Shown: positions 52,678 to 61,867, counted from the stretch's first letter. The stretch: 64,000 nt of DNA from Streptomyces sp. TSRI0281 (GCF_001905125.1 NZ_LWLE01000038.1:1-64000), one strand, 5' to 3'. The notes: generated by a model from the sequence alone, not told the origin. Numbers and translations: made by a program.

Positions 52678-53853
52678 GTGTTCGGAATCGTCAGGCCCTG
52701 TACCCATCGGCTCACCGAGGGGCTCAGGACCGAGTGGATGGCGCATCTGTGCGGGCTCTGTCTCGCCCTGCGCGCGGACCATGGGCAATTCGCCCGGATC
52801 GTTACGAACTATGACGGCCTGATCGTCTCGGTCCTGACGGAGGCTCAGGCCGGGCGCACCCCCGCCGGGCGGCGCACCGCGGGGCCCTGTCCGCTGCGCT
52901 CCATGCGGACCGCCCCGGTCGCCCGGGGCGAGGGAGCCAGGCTCGCCGCGGCCGTCTCGCTCGTCCTGGCCTCGGCGAAGGTCCGCGACCACGTCGCCGA
53001 CCGGGACGGGCTGTTGGCGCGCCGGCCGGTCGCCGCCGCCGCCCGCAGGGTCGCGGCGGGCTGGGACAGGGCCGGTGCCCGCACCGGCGCCGAGCTCGGC
53101 TTCGACACCTCGTCGCTGGTCGACGCGGTCGACCGGCAGACCCGGATCGAGGCGCTCGCCGGCCCCGGCACCCCGCTGCTGACGGTCACCGAACCCACCG
53201 AGACGGCGACCGCGGCGGCCTTCGCGCACACCGCCGTACTCGCGGGCGTACCGCGGAACGCCGCGCCGCTCGCCGAGGCGGGCCGGCTCTTCGGACGGCT
53301 CGCGCATCTGCTGGACGCCGTGGAGGACCGGGAAGCCGACGCGGCGTCAGGCGCCTGGAACCCGCTCACCGCGACCGGTACCCCGCTCGCCGAGGCCCGG
53401 CGGCTGTGCGACGACGCGCTGCACGGCGTACGGCTCGCGCTGCGCGACGCGGAGTTCACCGACGGCAGGCTCGCCCATGCGCTGCTCGTGCATGAACTGC
53501 GGCGCTCCGTGGACCGGGCGTTCGGCTCCTCCTCCTGCTCGCACCGGGGCGCGTTCGGGCCGCCGCCCGGCAATCCGTACGCGCCGACGCCCGGCGGTCC
53601 GGCCCTCCCGCCCCAGCCCCCGCCCGAGCCGCCGCGCGACCGGCGCGGGCTGATCACCGGGTGCCTGGTGTGGGCCGGGCTCGCCTGCACCTGCCAGATG
53701 TGCTGCGGGTCCTTCGAGGACCCCTGGTCCCGGCAGGAACGCGAAGGGCTCTGCCGCCAGGCCGACTGCAGCGACTGCTGCGAGGCGTGCGACTGCTGCA
53801 GCTCCTGCGGCGACGGGTGCTGCTGCGACTGCGACTGCGGGTGCGACTGCTGA
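52678..53853 (+). CDS. DUF5685-type protein with a Cys-rich tail
   Basis: 391 residues from a GTG. FGIVRPCTHRLTEGLRTEWMAHLCGLCLALRADHGQFARIVTNYDGLIVSVL resembles the DUF5685 family, which carries conserved Cys and His for a metal site. A helical middle follows, then a Pro-rich linker (PGGPALPPQPPPEPP). The end (residues about 337-391) has about 19 Cys in 55 residues, in CC, CxC and CCC runs such as CSDCCEACDCC and CGDGCCCDCDCGC. This tail looks metallothionein-like. Function unknown. Confidence 0.8.
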   Translation: MFGIVRPCTHRLTEGLRTEWMAHLCGLCLALRADHGQFARIVTNYDGLIVSVLTEAQAGRTPAGRRTAGPCPLRSMRTAPVARGEGARLAAAVSLVLASAKVRDHVADRDGLLARRPVAAAARRVAAGWDRAGARTGAELGFDTSSLVDAVDRQTRIEALAGPGTPLLTVTEPTETATAAAFAHTAVLAGVPRNAAPLAEAGRLFGRLAHLLDAVEDREADAASGAWNPLTATGTPLAEARRLCDDALHGVRLALRDAEFTDGRLAHALLVHELRRSVDRAFGSSSCSHRGAFGPPPGNPYAPTPGGPALPPQPPPEPPRDRRGLITGCLVWAGLACTCQMCCGSFEDPWSRQEREGLCRQADCSDCCEACDCCSSCGDGCCCDCDCGCDC

Positions 53854-53904
53854 GGCGGGCCCCGGAGCCCTGCCGGGGCCCCGGAGCACTCGCCTGACGG
53901 CAGG

Positions 53905-54852
53905 TCACTTCAGCTCGGGCGGCGAGATCCGCGAGGAGGTGATCGCCGACTCGGCGGTGCCCCACTTCTTCAGGATGCGGTCGTACGTACCGTCGGCCCG
54001 CAGACCGTTGACCGCGGCCCGGAAGGCAGGCGCCAACGGGGTTCCCTTCTTGAAGGCGAAGCCGACGTCGAGCCGCTTGAACTCATTGAGGAAGCGCAGC
54101 CCCTCCTGCTGCGTCACCGCGTAGCGCAGCCCGTTGATGGTGGACATCACCACATCGCTGCGGCCCTGCTGGAGGGAGATCCAGATGGCCGCCTGGTCGC
54201 TGTACGTCTTCACGTCGTACGCCTTCCTGCCCGCGTCCGTGCACAGGTGCTTGTTCTCCTGGAGCGTCACCTCGAACGTGGTGCCCGCCCCGGTGCCCAC
54301 GGTCAGGCCGCAGAGCTGGGTGAGGTCGGTCACCTTCTTCAGCTTGCTGTCGTCGCGGACCGCGAACCCCTGGCCGTCATTGATGTACGTCACGAAGTCG
54401 ATCGTTTCGCGGCGCTCGTCGGTGACCCCGAAGTTCCCCGTGCCCAGGTCGTACTTCCCACTGCCCAGCGCCGGGAGGATCGCCTCGAAGGACGCGATCT
54501 CGCGCTTCAGCCTCAGCCCGAGCGCCCTGGCCACGGCGTCCGCGAAGTCGATGTCCGCGCCCGCCGGTGTTCTGCCGTCCTCCAGGTAGAACGCCCCGGG
54601 CGGGGTGCCGACGCTGGAGGCGATCCTGAGCGTGCCCGAGGACCGGACGTCCGCGGGCAGCAGTTCCGCCGCGGCCTCGTCCTTCTTGACCGCCGACACC
54701 ACGTCCGCCGTCGGGATCTTCCCCTGGCCGGCACCCGCCGCACCCGATCCGCCGCCCGGCGCCGCCGCCGGGTCCCCCGATCCGCACGCGGTGAGCGCGA
54801 GCGCGGCGACGGTGATCAGGGCGAAGGCGGCGGTGTGCCGGGTTCGGGGCAT
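53905..54852 (-). CDS. ABC transporter substrate-binding lipoprotein (polar amino acid family 3)
   Basis: 315 residues. A lipoprotein signal with lipobox LTAC (Cys23) precedes a Gly/Ala linker and a family-3 solute-binding fold (GTLRIASSVGTPPGAFYLEDGRTPAGADIDFADAVARALGLRL). It should bind an amino acid-like ligand outside the membrane for the permease at 55357. It is divergent from that permease across a 500-nt regulatory region. The start ATG has cggagaag upstream. A short leader peptide gene lies 238 nt upstream on the same strand. Confidence 0.92.
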   Translation of the reverse strand: MPRTRHTAAFALITVAALALTACGSGDPAAAPGGGSGAAGAGQGKIPTADVVSAVKKDEAAAELLPADVRSSGTLRIASSVGTPPGAFYLEDGRTPAGADIDFADAVARALGLRLKREIASFEAILPALGSGKYDLGTGNFGVTDERRETIDFVTYINDGQGFAVRDDSKLKKVTDLTQLCGLTVGTGAGTTFEVTLQENKHLCTDAGRKAYDVKTYSDQAAIWISLQQGRSDVVMSTINGLRYAVTQQEGLRFLNEFKRLDVGFAFKKGTPLAPAFRAAVNGLRADGTYDRILKKWGTAESAITSSRISPPELK

Positions 54853-55090
54853 GGCGGGGCTTCTCCGGGTTCGTCAGGGTTCATCGTTCATCAGGGTTCG
54901 CCGATGACGTCAGGGCGCGAGCGGGTACGCCGACCGGACTCCGGTGCGAGGACAGCACGGAGCGCGGGGCGGGGAATCAGCGGTGCGAGGGGAGGGCGAA
55001 GCGGTGTTGTGTACGTGAGGGCACGCGGGAAAGGGGTGCTCGAACGCGGACAGGGGCGTGAGCGGGTGAAGCGGGAAGCAGGGAGTCAGC

Positions 55091-55162
55091 TCAACAGGAA
55101 GAGGACCACACGCGACCGAAGTCGATGTGGGAGCGGGTGACCAGCCACTGCTGCGCATGCAT
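55091..55162 (-). CDS. 23-residue leader peptide ending in Cys (sulfur-leader type)
   Basis: The peptide begins MHAQQWLVTR and continues SHIDFGRVWSSSC-stop. The core R-x-H-I-D-F-G-R-V-x-S-x-x-C resembles the short putative leader peptides I know from upstream of sulfur-assimilation genes in Streptomyces. The terminal Cys codon, right before stop, offers a stall point when charged tRNA-Cys is scarce. It lacks a Shine-Dalgarno; a TTGACG-17-TCCACT promoter ends 7 nt before the ATG, so the message is probably leaderless. It lies 238 nt upstream of the binding-protein gene. Confidence 0.65.
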   Translation of the reverse strand: MHAQQWLVTRSHIDFGRVWSSSC

Positions 55163-55168
55163 GGCCCA

Positions 55169-55201
55169 AGTGGAACAGGCATCCGGTTGCGCGTCAACCG
55201 G
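55169..55201 (-). promoter_or_regulatory. Leader-peptide promoter with overlapping palindrome
   Basis: Minus strand: TTGACG (55192-55197), 17-nt spacer, TCCACT (55169-55174). The 19-bp palindrome CCGGTTG-N5-CAACCGG (55183-55201) covers the -35 element and could be the site of the regulator of this divergent locus. Confidence 0.5.
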
Positions 55202-55233
55202 CCTGAGACGTCGGGCCCACAGTGTGGACAGGC

Positions 55234-55263
55234 TTGACAACGGGCCGCGCACAGCGCTTATCT
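55234..55263 (+). promoter_or_regulatory. Promoter for the eight-gene + strand operon
   Basis: TTGACA (55234-55239), 18-nt spacer, TTATCT (55258-55263). The first permease starts at 55357. It lies 33 nt from the palindrome at 55183-55201, facing away from it. Confidence 0.55.
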
Positions 55264-55356
55264 CGGAGGCGGACCGGCGCTGAGGGGCCCGGTCCACGTT
55301 GTGTTTGGTGTGAAGGCACGCCCCGTGTTCGATCTCTGCATCCACGGAGCCTTCGC

Positions 55357-56223
55357 ATGTCCGCGCAGACAGATGTCCTGCCTCCCCCGCTTCCCGCACC
55401 GCCCGTCAAGACCGACGGCGACGTGGTGCCACGCATCGTCCCGGTCCGCCGAACAGGCCAGTGGGCAGCGGCCGTTGCCGTCCTCGTGCTCCTCGCCCTG
55501 GCGCTGGTCTCCGTCATCCGCAACGACGCCTTCCAGTGGGACGTCGTCGGCGACTACCTCACCACCGCCTCCGTCCTGCGCGGACTCGGGCTCACCCTCT
55601 GGCTCACGGCGCTCGTCATGGTGCTCGGCTTCGCGCTCGGCACCCTCCTGGCCATCCTCAGGCTCTCCGGCAACCGCGTGCTCCAGGCGGTCAGCTGGGG
55701 ATACGTCTGGCTCTTCAGATCCACCCCGATCCTGGTCCAGCTGCTGTTCTGGTTCAACATCGGCGCCCTGTACCCGCAGATCCTCGGCGTCAGCACGGTC
55801 AACCTCCTGGGGCCCGTCACCGTCGCCGTCGTCGGACTCACCCTGCACGAGGCCGCGTACGCCGCCGAAGTGGTCCGCGGCGGCATCCTCTCCGTCGAGC
55901 GAGGACAGCTGGAGGCGGCCCAGTCACTGGGCCTGGGCCCCTGGCGCCGGCTCCGCCGGATCGTGCTCCCGCAGGCCATGCGCTCCATCGTGCCGCCCGC
56001 CGGGAACATGCTGATCGGCACCCTCAAGGGCACCTCGATCGTCAGCATCATCGCCGTGCAGGACCTGCTCCACTCCGTCCAGCTCGTCTACCACCGCACC
56101 TATCAGGTCATCCCGCTGCTGCTCGTCGCCACCCTCTGGTACGTCGCCGTCACCTCGGTCCTCGGCCTCGGACAGCACTACGTCGAACGGCACTACGCAC
56201 GCGGCACGGCGGGCACCCGATGA
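55357..56223 (+). CDS. Amino-acid ABC transporter permease (HisM/GlnP type) 1
   Basis: 288 residues with a soluble N-terminus and five to six hydrophobic segments. The family signature is VWLFRSTPILVQLLFWFNIG and EAAQSLGLGPWRRLRRIVLPQAMRSIVPPAGN, the EAA loop that docks on the ATPase. It imports polar amino acids. ATG follows a ggag site. It overlaps the next gene by 4 nt. The divergent binding protein at 53905-54852 is its likely partner. Confidence 0.93.
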   Translation: MSAQTDVLPPPLPAPPVKTDGDVVPRIVPVRRTGQWAAAVAVLVLLALALVSVIRNDAFQWDVVGDYLTTASVLRGLGLTLWLTALVMVLGFALGTLLAILRLSGNRVLQAVSWGYVWLFRSTPILVQLLFWFNIGALYPQILGVSTVNLLGPVTVAVVGLTLHEAAYAAEVVRGGILSVERGQLEAAQSLGLGPWRRLRRIVLPQAMRSIVPPAGNMLIGTLKGTSIVSIIAVQDLLHSVQLVYHRTYQVIPLLLVATLWYVAVTSVLGLGQHYVERHYARGTAGTR

Positions 56224-58073
56224 GCACCGCACCCGCCGCCACGCCCCGCCTCGTCATCATCGGCGGCGGGCCGCGCGGCACCGGCGTCATCGAACGCATC
56301 GCCGCCAACGCCGCCGGTCTGTACCCCGGCGGGCGCCTCGACATCCATCTCGTCGACCCGCACCCGCCGGGCGGCGGCCGGATATGGCGGCCGGACCAGT
56401 CGCCGCTGCTCTGGATGAACTCCATGGCCGAGGACGTCACCATGTTCACCGACGACACGGTGCGGCAGGACGGCCCCGTACGGCCCGGACCCGCCCTGGA
56501 CGACTGGGCGAAGGACGTCCGCGCCGGGCGGATCACCGTCGACGCCGAACCCGCCGTGCTGGAGGAGATACGGCAGCTGTACGGCCAGGACTTCCCCAGC
56601 CGCCGGCTCCAGAGCGCCTACCTGCGCTGGGTATACGAACAGGCGCTGGCCGCACTCCCGCCCGGCATCACCGTGCGGGAGCACCGGACCCGCGCCCTGG
56701 GCGTCACCGGCCCGCGCGGCGGCCGCCAGCGCGTCCGGCTCCAGGGCCGCGCCGCCCCCCTGACCGCCGACCTCGTCGTCCTCACCGTCGGCCACCTCGA
56801 CGCCGAACCCGACGCCGAGCAGCGGGAGCTGAGCGCGTTCGCCGGCCGGCACGGGCTCATCCACCTGCAGCCCGACTTCACCGCCGACAGCGACCTGAGC
56901 GCCCTGCCCGCGGGCGAACCCGTCATCGTCCGCGGCTTCGGGCTCGCCTTCATCGATCTGATGGTGCTGCTCACCGAGGGGCGCGGCGGCCGGTACGAGA
57001 ACGGCGTCTACCTGCCCTCGGGCCGTGAGCCCGTGCTGCACGTCGGATCGCGGCGCGGTGTCCCCTACCACTCCAAGATCGGCTACGGCTGGACGGGCGA
57101 GCGACCGCCGCTGCCGCGCTTCCTCGGCCCCGGCCTGGCCGGGGAACTGCTGGGCCGGCCCGGACCGCTCGACTTCCGGCGCGATGTGTGGCCGCACGTC
57201 GAGAAGGAGCTCGGCCACGCCCACTACCACCGGCTGTTCACCGCCCACCCCGAGCGCACCACCGTCGGCCGTGACGTCTTCGAGGACAAGTATGCCGCCG
57301 CCGATCCGGGCAGCGCCGAACTGGCCGCCCTCGTCGCCGCGGCCGTGCCCGACCCCGCCGACCGGCTCGACCTGGCGGCGCTCGACCACCCGCTGGACGG
57401 GGTGCGCCACCCCACGTACGACGCGCTCCAGGACGGTCTGCGCGACTACATCACCGCCGACCTGGCACGCCGTCACGACCCGGGCCACAGCCCCGACCTG
57501 GCGGTGTTCCTCGGGCTGCTCTCCGCCTACGGGCAGCTGATCAGGTTCGGCGACATCGGCAACTGGTGGCACGGTTTCTTCAGCTACCTGGCCTCCGGCC
57601 CGCCCGGCCCCCGGCTGGAGCAGCTCCTCGCCCTCTCCCGGGCCGGGGTCGTCCGCTTCCTCGGCGCCTCGGTCACCGTCGAGGCCGACGAGGAAGCGGG
57701 AATCTTCCGGGCCGGCAGCGCCACCGTCCCTGCCGAACGCGTCGAGGCGCGGGCACTGGTCGAGGCCCGCCTCCCGGACCCCTCGCTCCGCCACACCGCC
57801 AGCCCGCTGCTGCGCGGCCTGTACGAGGACGGCGCCGCCACCACCGACACGGGACTGCTCTCCGTCGACCCGGGCGACGGCCGGATCCTGGACCGCGACG
57901 GCCGCCCGCACCCGCGCCGCTTCGCGCTCGGCCCCTACACCACCGCGCGCAGCAGCGGCGCCTTCACCCGGCCCCGCACCGGCGGCCCGGCCTTCGGCCA
58001 GAACGACGCCACCGCGCGCACCGTGCTGACGTTCCTGCGCGACCTCTCCTGTCGCGGCCGCCTCAGCGCCTGA
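56220..58073 (+). CDS. FAD/NAD(P)-binding protein (YdhS-like)
   Basis: 617 residues. RLVIIGGGPRGTGVIERIAANAAG is an N-terminal dinucleotide-binding motif, with VDPHPPGGGRIWRPDQSPLLWMNS next. This pattern is that of the large FAD-NAD(P)-binding family related to E. coli YdhS. It could act as a reductase or oxygenase in the sulfur pathway, but no substrate can be read. It overlaps the permease stop (ATGA), so it is translated with the transporter, though it is not a transport component. Confidence 0.85.
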   Translation: MSTAPAATPRLVIIGGGPRGTGVIERIAANAAGLYPGGRLDIHLVDPHPPGGGRIWRPDQSPLLWMNSMAEDVTMFTDDTVRQDGPVRPGPALDDWAKDVRAGRITVDAEPAVLEEIRQLYGQDFPSRRLQSAYLRWVYEQALAALPPGITVREHRTRALGVTGPRGGRQRVRLQGRAAPLTADLVVLTVGHLDAEPDAEQRELSAFAGRHGLIHLQPDFTADSDLSALPAGEPVIVRGFGLAFIDLMVLLTEGRGGRYENGVYLPSGREPVLHVGSRRGVPYHSKIGYGWTGERPPLPRFLGPGLAGELLGRPGPLDFRRDVWPHVEKELGHAHYHRLFTAHPERTTVGRDVFEDKYAAADPGSAELAALVAAAVPDPADRLDLAALDHPLDGVRHPTYDALQDGLRDYITADLARRHDPGHSPDLAVFLGLLSAYGQLIRFGDIGNWWHGFFSYLASGPPGPRLEQLLALSRAGVVRFLGASVTVEADEEAGIFRAGSATVPAERVEARALVEARLPDPSLRHTASPLLRGLYEDGAATTDTGLLSVDPGDGRILDRDGRPHPRRFALGPYTTARSSGAFTRPRTGGPAFGQNDATARTVLTFLRDLSCRGRLSA

Positions 58074-58115
58074 CCGCGGCCCACCTCCCGTACATATGTC
58101 GCTTAAGGAACCCTC

Positions 58116-59003
58116 ATGTCGCTCACCAGCGATCCACCCATCGACAAAGAGACCGTTCAGGACCCCGTCACCGACTACAGCGGCCTGACCGTCGTCCCGG
58201 TCCGCCACCCCTGGCGCTGGGTGGCCGTCGCCGCGACCGCCGTCCTGCTCGCCCAGTTCCTGCACGGACTGGTCACCAACCCCGGCTGGGAATGGGACGT
58301 CTTCGCCCGGTTCTTCACCGCCGCGACCATCCTCAAGGCCGTCTGGGTCACCCTCCAGCTGACCTTCTACGGAACCGTTCTCGGCTTCGCGCTCGGCATC
58401 GTCCTCGCCTTCATGCGCCTGTCGGCCAGCCCCTTCCTCAGGGCGGTCGCCCACGCCTACATCTGGGCGTTCCGCTCGATCCCGCTGATCGTCCAGCTGC
58501 TGTTCTGGTTCAACCTCGCCTACCTCTACAAGGAGTTGCGGTTCGGCATCCCGTTCGGCCCCGGCTTCTTCACCTTCGACACGATGAACCTGGTCGGCGC
58601 GATGAGCGCGGCCGTGCTCGGGCTCGCGCTGCACCAGGCGGCGTACGCGGCGGAGATCGTGCGCGGCGGCGTACTGGCCGTGGACTCCGGGCAGTCGGAA
58701 GCCGCGGCGGCCCTCGGCATCCCGCGGCTGCGACAGCTGCGGCGGATCGTGCTGCCGCAGGCGATGCGCTCCATCCTGCCGAACGCCGCCAACGAGATCA
58801 TCTCCCTCTTCAAGGGCACCTCGATCGTCTCCGTCATGGCGATCGGCGAACTCTTCTACCAGGTCCAGGTCGTCTACGGCCGCAACGGCAGGGTCGTACC
58901 CCTGCTGATGGTCGCCACCGTCTGGTACATCCTCCTGACCACCGTGCTCTCCGTCCTCCAGTACTACGTCGAACGTCACTACGCCAAGGGGGCCGTGCGA
59001 TGA
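58116..59003 (+). CDS. Amino-acid ABC transporter permease 2
   Basis: 295 residues, same type as permease 1: AFRSIPLIVQLLFWFNLAYLYKELRFGIPFG and the EAA loop EAAAALGIPRLRQLRRIVLPQAMRSILPNAAN. About five membrane segments follow a 35-residue soluble start. ATG after ttaagga. It is in the same operon as the ATPase behind it, which it overlaps by 4 nt. A second system alongside permease 1 suggests heteromeric permeases or two ligands. Confidence 0.93.
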   Translation: MSLTSDPPIDKETVQDPVTDYSGLTVVPVRHPWRWVAVAATAVLLAQFLHGLVTNPGWEWDVFARFFTAATILKAVWVTLQLTFYGTVLGFALGIVLAFMRLSASPFLRAVAHAYIWAFRSIPLIVQLLFWFNLAYLYKELRFGIPFGPGFFTFDTMNLVGAMSAAVLGLALHQAAYAAEIVRGGVLAVDSGQSEAAAALGIPRLRQLRRIVLPQAMRSILPNAANEIISLFKGTSIVSVMAIGELFYQVQVVYGRNGRVVPLLMVATVWYILLTTVLSVLQYYVERHYAKGAVR

Positions 59004-59773
59004 GCGCACCCAGCGATGCCATGGTCGAGATCCGCTCCGTGCACAAGAGCTTCGGCTCGCTCCAGGTACTGCGCGGCATCGATCTGTCCGTCCGCACCGG
59101 AGAGGTCACCGTCGTCCTGGGACCCTCCGGCTCCGGCAAGTCCACCCTGCTGCGCACCATCAACCACCTGGAGAAGGTCGACCAGGGCTGGATCAGCGTC
59201 GACGGCGCCCTGGTCGGCTACCGCAGGGAGGGCGACAAGCTGTACGAGCTGCGCGAACGCGAGGTTCTGCGCCAGCGCACCCGGATCGGCTTCGTCTTCC
59301 AGAACTTCAACCTCTTCGGGCACCTCACCGTCCTGGAGAACATCATCGAGGCACCGGTCTCGGCCCTGCGCCGCCCCCGGAAGGACGCCGTCGCCGCGGC
59401 CGAGAAGCTGCTCGCCCGGGTCGGGCTCGCCGACAAGGCGGGGGCGTACCCCAAGCAGCTCTCCGGCGGTCAGCAGCAGCGCGTCGCCATCGCCCGCGCG
59501 CTCGCCCTCGAACCGAAACTGCTGCTCTTCGACGAGCCGACCTCCGCGCTCGACCCCGAACTGGTCGGCGAGGTCCTCGACGTCATCAAGGACCTCGCCC
59601 ACCAGGGCACCACGATGATCGTCGTCACGCACGAGATCGGCTTCGCCCGCGAGGTCGCCGACACCGTCGTCTTCATGGACGAGGGCCGCATCGTCGAGCA
59701 GGGCCCGCCCGCCGACGTACTCGACCGCCCCGTCCAGGAACGCACCCGCGCGTTCCTCTCCAAGGTTCTGTGA
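59000..59773 (+). CDS. Polar amino-acid ABC transporter ATP-binding protein
   Basis: 257 residues. Walker A GPSGSGKSTLLR, Q-loop FVFQNFNLFGHL, signature LSGGQQQRVAIARALA, Walker B LLLFDEPTSALDPE and H-loop VTHEIGFAREVAD. Very similar to GlnQ/HisP. As the only ATPase in the locus it probably serves both permeases. It overlaps permease 2 at its start. The gap to the next gene is 33 nt. Confidence 0.95.
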   Translation: MSAPSDAMVEIRSVHKSFGSLQVLRGIDLSVRTGEVTVVLGPSGSGKSTLLRTINHLEKVDQGWISVDGALVGYRREGDKLYELREREVLRQRTRIGFVFQNFNLFGHLTVLENIIEAPVSALRRPRKDAVAAAEKLLARVGLADKAGAYPKQLSGGQQQRVAIARALALEPKLLLFDEPTSALDPELVGEVLDVIKDLAHQGTTMIVVTHEIGFAREVADTVVFMDEGRIVEQGPPADVLDRPVQERTRAFLSKVL

Positions 59774-59806
59774 TCCCCGCCCGTGTTCCCGTCAAGGAGT
59801 AGTCAC

Positions 59807-60775
59807 GTGTCCGTCCACCGCGCCCTCGCCGTCGCCACTCTCACGGCCACCGGGCTGCTCACCGCCTGCGGTACCAGCGACGCCGCCACCGACGTGATCA
59901 GGCCCGAGGGGCAGAAGGACACCGGGGTCAACATCGGCCCGGACCAGAACCGGATCAGGGGCAAGGAGGTGGCCGCCATCGCCGACCGGGTACCGGAGGC
60001 CGTCCGCCGGAGAGGCACGCTCCGGATCGGGGCGAGCGCCGACGCCTCACCACCCCTCGGCTTCTACGCGACCGACGACAGGACCCGTATCGGCTCCGAG
60101 ACCGACCTCGCGACGCTGATCGCCGACACGCTCGGCCTGAAACCGCAGTTCGACGAGGTGTCCTGGGAGAACCTCTTCGTCGGCCTCGACAGCTCCAAGT
60201 TCGACGCCGTCCTGTCGAACGTCACCGTCACCGAGGAGCGCAAGGAGAAGTACGACTTCGCGACCTACCGGCTCGACAACATCGCCTTCGAGGCCAAGAA
60301 GGGATCCGGCTGGAAGGTGAAGGCGCCCGCCGATGTCGCGGGGAGGACGATCGCGGTGTCCTCCGGCACCAACCAGGAGAAGATCCTCGTCGACTGGAGC
60401 GAGCAGAACGTCAAGGCCGGGCGCGAGCCGGTGGAGATCACGTACTTCCAGAAGGACACCGACTACTACCTCGCGCTCCAGTCCGGCCGGATCGACGCCT
60501 ATCTCGGCCCGAGCCCCTCCGCCAACTACCACGTCGCCTCGGCCGGCCGGTCCGAGATCGTCGGCACCCTGTCGGGCGGCGGCGACGGCCTCCAGGGGAA
60601 GATCGCCGCCACCACCAAGAAGGACAGCGGACTGGTCGGGGCGTACGCCGCCGCGATCGACCACATCATCGGCAACGGTTCGTACGCCGAGGTGCTGAAG
60701 CGCTGGGGGCTGACCAACGAGGCCATCGAGAAGGCGGAGATCAACCCGCCCGGCCTCCCCAAGACCGAGAACTGA
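59807..60775 (+). CDS. ABC transporter substrate-binding lipoprotein 2
   Basis: 322 residues from GTG 59807 (aaggag upstream). Signal peptide with lipobox LLTAC (Cys21). Family-3 fold: RGTLRIGASADASPPLGFYATDDRTRIGSETDLATLIADTLGLKP. FDAVLSNVTVTEERKEKYDFATYR is typical of these. It binds an amino-acid-like ligand for permease 2. The frame is open from 59783, but the ribosome site selects 59807. Confidence 0.93.
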   Translation: MSVHRALAVATLTATGLLTACGTSDAATDVIRPEGQKDTGVNIGPDQNRIRGKEVAAIADRVPEAVRRRGTLRIGASADASPPLGFYATDDRTRIGSETDLATLIADTLGLKPQFDEVSWENLFVGLDSSKFDAVLSNVTVTEERKEKYDFATYRLDNIAFEAKKGSGWKVKAPADVAGRTIAVSSGTNQEKILVDWSEQNVKAGREPVEITYFQKDTDYYLALQSGRIDAYLGPSPSANYHVASAGRSEIVGTLSGGGDGLQGKIAATTKKDSGLVGAYAAAIDHIIGNGSYAEVLKRWGLTNEAIEKAEINPPGLPKTEN

Positions 60776-60790
60776 CCCGAGAGGTCCCGC

Positions 60791-61867
60791 ATGTCCGCCA
60801 ACAGGCCCCTTCACCTGGCCGCCGAGATCGGTGGCCCGCCCCACTACGACGCCGGGCACTACCTCGCCCTCGCCCGGCTCGCCGAACGCGGCGCCCTCGA
60901 CTACGTCACCCTCGGCGACTCCTTCGCCCGCCCGGGACTCGACGCGCTCTCCGTGCTCTCCCGCATCGCCCCCGACACCGACCGCATCGGACTCGTACCG
61001 ACCGTCACCACCACCCACACCGAGCCCTTCCACATCTCCTCCGCCGTCGCCACCCTCGACTGGGTGAGCCGCGGACGGGCCGGCTGGAACGTGGAGGTGT
61101 CCACGACGGAGGCCGAGGCCCGGCTGTTCGGCAGACGCGCCGCCGCACCCGCCGACGCGCTGTGGCAGGAGGCGGGGGAGACGGCCGACGTGGCGGCCCG
61201 GCTCTGGGACAGCTGGGAGGACGACGCCGAGATCAGGGACGTCGCCACCGGGCGCTTCATCGACCGCGACAAGCTGCACTACGTCGACTTCGAGGGCAGC
61301 ACCTTCTCGGTCCGGGGGCCCGCCATCGTGCCGCGCCCGCCGCAGGGCCGCCCGGTCGTCGTCCTCGACGGCACCGCCGCCGCGGCCCGCGAGCCGGCCG
61401 CCCGCCACGCCGATGTCGTCCACGCACGGGCCACCACCCCCGAACAGGCCGCCGCGATCCGTGACGACGTACGCCGCCGGGCCGCCGCGCACGGCCGCGA
61501 CCCCGACACCCTGCGGGTCCTCGTCGCGCTCACCGTCGATCTGGGGGACGCCGAAACGGCACCGGAACCCGGTCTGGAGAGCGGCCCGCTCCTCGCCGGG
61601 CGGGGCTCCTACTTCCGGGGCGGCCCGGTCGACCTCGCCGAACTCATCACCCGGTGGCACCGGGCCGGGGTGGTGGACGGCTTCCACCTCACCCCCATCA
61701 CCCCGGGACGCGACCTCGAAAGGATCGTCAACGGCACCGTGGCACTCCTCCAGCACCGCAGTCTCTTCCGCACCTTCCACCCCGGTGGCACCCTGCGCGA
61801 ACACCTGGGGCTCGCCCGCCCCGCCGCCCGGTACGCCCTCGCCCGGACCGCCGGGGAGGAAGCGTGA
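60791..61867 (+). CDS. LLM-class flavin-dependent monooxygenase 1
   Basis: 358 residues. A bacterial-luciferase-like TIM barrel: LARLAERGALDYVTLGDSFARPGLDALSVLSRIAPDTDRIGLVPTVTTTHTEPFHISSAVATLDWVSRGRAGWNVEVST. This is close to the NtaA/SnaA/DszA group that uses FMNH2 and O2 on organic sulfur or nitrogen compounds. ATG behind a gaggtccc site. It overlaps the next gene by 4 nt, indicating paired function. Confidence 0.92.
   Translation: MSANRPLHLAAEIGGPPHYDAGHYLALARLAERGALDYVTLGDSFARPGLDALSVLSRIAPDTDRIGLVPTVTTTHTEPFHISSAVATLDWVSRGRAGWNVEVSTTEAEARLFGRRAAAPADALWQEAGETADVAARLWDSWEDDAEIRDVATGRFIDRDKLHYVDFEGSTFSVRGPAIVPRPPQGRPVVVLDGTAAAAREPAARHADVVHARATTPEQAAAIRDDVRRRAAAHGRDPDTLRVLVALTVDLGDAETAPEPGLESGPLLAGRGSYFRGGPVDLAELITRWHRAGVVDGFHLTPITPGRDLERIVNGTVALLQHRSLFRTFHPGGTLREHLGLARPAARYALARTAGEEA

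Noticed and set aside
54868..54899. Repeats of gggttc upstream of the binding-protein gene
   Set aside because: Short and imperfect (three 6-9 nt copies); not clearly beyond chance for this sequence.
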